Shown piece after piece: positions 62,916-64,000 of a stretch of 64,000 bases of DNA. Source of the DNA: Homoserinibacter gongjuensis (GTDB lineage: Bacteria; Actinomycetota; Actinomycetes; Actinomycetales; Microbacteriaceae); the NCBI RefSeq assembly GCF_030161875.1, contig NZ_BSVA01000001.1:2976001-3040000 (forward strand), in the 5' to 3' direction. Made by a program: the position numbers and the translations under genes. Within the stretch, counting starts at the first letter, position 1. Every line of letters starts with the position of its first letter. The notes beneath the pieces are model-generated. The model did not search any database and was not told where the DNA came from. It saw only the letters and a program-made list of their open reading frames with translations.

Positions 62916-64000
62916 CTATCGAGCCCCGCCGGGCCCGAGCTCGGCGAGGCTGCGCAGGAAGAACTCGGTCTCAGCCGCCGTGCCCGCGGTCACCCGCAAG
63001 GCGTTCGAGATGCCGACGTCGCGGATCAGGATGTCGCGCTCGAGCAGGGCGTTGAAGGTCGCCTGTGGGTCGTCGACCCCGTCGAAGAGCACGAAGTTCG
63101 CCTCACTCGCCCACGGGCGATAGCCGAGTTCGGGGAGTTCGGCGATGATCCGGTCGCGCTGGCCGATGATGTCGTCGACCATGGCGAGCATCTCGGGCGT
63201 GTGTGCGAGCGCGGCGACCGCCGCCGCCTGCGTGAGAGCCGAGAGGTGGTACGGCAGGCGCACGAGCCTGAGCGCATCCGCGATCACGGGGTCTGCGGCG
63301 AGGTAACCCACGCGCACGCCCGCGAAGGCGAACGCCTTGCTCATCGTGCGCGAGACCACCAGCCGTTCACGGCCGGGCAGCAAGGTGAGCGCAGTCGGGC
63401 GGTCCTTGGGCATGAACTCCGCGTAGGCCTCGTCGACGAACACGATCCCGTCGGTCGCGTCGTACGCGGCCGCGATGGTCTCGAGGCTCAGGCCCGTTCC
63501 CGTGGGGTTGTTGGGCGCGCACAGGAACACGAGATCGGGCGTGTGCCGCTCGATCGCCCGCACCGCGGTCTCGGGGCCGATCTCGAAGTCGGCGTCCCGC
63601 TCCGCGGTGACCCAGGTGCTGCCCACCCCCGCGGTGATGATGGGGTGCATCGAGTAGGTGGGCGGAAACCCGAGCACGCGCCGTCCGGGACCGCCGAAGG
63701 CCTGCAGGAGCTGCTGGATGATCTCGTTCGAGCCGTTGGCGGCCCACACGTGCTCGCGAGTGAGGCCGTGACCGAGGTAGTCGGCCAACGACTCGCGGAG
63801 CGCCGTGAACTCGCGGTCGGGGTAGCGGTTCGCCGTGAGCACGGCGTGCGCGAGCGAGGTGACGATGTCGCGCGCGACGGCCTCGGGGATCGGGTGCGTG
63901 TTCTCGTTGACGTTGAGGGCGTAGCGCACGTGCTTCTGCGGCGCCCCGTAGGGGGTCAGCCCCCTCAGGTCGTCACGGATCGGCAGGTCGGAGAGGGAGG
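62916..64000 (-). CDS. hisC: Histidinol-phosphate aminotransferase (5' end outside window)
   Basis: At least 361 residues; the frame stays open upstream of the internal GTG/ATG candidates to the window edge (SDLPIRDDLRGLTPYGAP), so the true start is beyond 64000. NVNENTHPIP, ANGSNEIIQQLLQAF, LCAPNNPTGTGL, FVDEAYAEF (PLP Asp and Tyr) and the Schiff-base Lys in SRTMSKAFAFAGVRVGY are all present. Head of the hisC-B-H-A run. Confidence 0.95.
   Translation of the reverse strand, partial: SLSDLPIRDDLRGLTPYGAPQKHVRYALNVNENTHPIPEAVARDIVTSLAHAVLTANRYPDREFTALRESLADYLGHGLTREHVWAANGSNEIIQQLLQAFGGPGRRVLGFPPTYSMHPIITAGVGSTWVTAERDADFEIGPETAVRAIERHTPDLVFLCAPNNPTGTGLSLETIAAAYDATDGIVFVDEAYAEFMPKDRPTALTLLPGRERLVVSRTMSKAFAFAGVRVGYLAADPVIADALRLVRLPYHLSALTQAAAVAALAHTPEMLAMVDDIIGQRDRIIAELPELGYRPWASEANFVLFDGVDDPQATFNALLERDILIRDVGISNALRVTAGTAAETEFFLRSLAELGPGGAR

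Overview
The window is very GC-rich chromosomal DNA from an actinobacterium, most likely a member of the Microbacteriaceae (Micrococcales). This rests on codon use, on the gene content, and on a gene order that follows the ancestral actinobacterial block I know from Mycobacterium tuberculosis: infC-rpmI-rplT-tRNA/rRNA methylase, pheS-pheT, argCJBDF..H, mpg, tyrS, TPR gene-HAD phosphatase-small ORF-tlyA-nadK-recN-pyrG-nudix-xerD-parA-scpA-scpB-rluB-cmk-der. Almost everything is housekeeping. I see no prophage, CRISPR array or insertion sequence.

Layout. 1-4.5 kb (+): a UvrA-like ABC ATPase cut by the window edge, an HhH-GPD DNA repair protein and a heavy-metal P-type ATPase. 4.5-7.7 kb: L-lactate dehydrogenase and a TetR repressor (-), divergent from a DHA2-type MFS exporter (+). 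7.85-25.3 kb (-): a long co-oriented cluster for DNA repair and recombination (recN, xerD), chromosome segregation (parA, scpA, scpB), nucleotide and NAD metabolism (pyrG, cmk, nadK), ribosome maturation (tlyA, rluB, der) and tyrosine synthesis (tyrA), with a SatD pair placed between cmk and der. 25.4-31.05 kb (-): one rRNA operon, 16S-23S-5S, with promoter, antiterminator-like boxes and terminator and no tRNA. 31.3-41.9 kb (-): tyrS, a DUF817 membrane protein, a 3-methyladenine glycosylase, argH, then argC-J-B-D-F (transcribed C to F) behind an arginine-rich leader ORF. 42-47 kb: a DUF937 protein, an odd lower-GC gene, pheT-pheS. 47-50.5 kb (+): a glutamate-type ABC importer. 50.5-57 kb (-): a peptide-type ABC importer linked to a flavin monooxygenase. 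57.2-59.3 kb (-): an rRNA/tRNA methylase, rplT, rpmI, infC. 59.6-64 kb: a DUF1844 gene, then sseB, hisA/priA, hisH, hisB and hisC (running off the end).

Two cautions. First, about 30 single-base frame breaks interrupt genes that must be functional (argH has three, the solute-binding protein three, argB, argC and argJ two each). Every one is repaired by adding one base, and nearly all lie on a G or C run, so I read them as base-calling errors and give the reconstructed extents. Second, the most interesting biology is regulatory and repeat-based: a leaderless Arg-rich leader peptide before argC, a strong inverted repeat inside tlyA, a family of hairpin repeats with GGTTTCGA/CTCAACC ends, and an operator-like palindrome in front of satD that contains the cmk stop codon.
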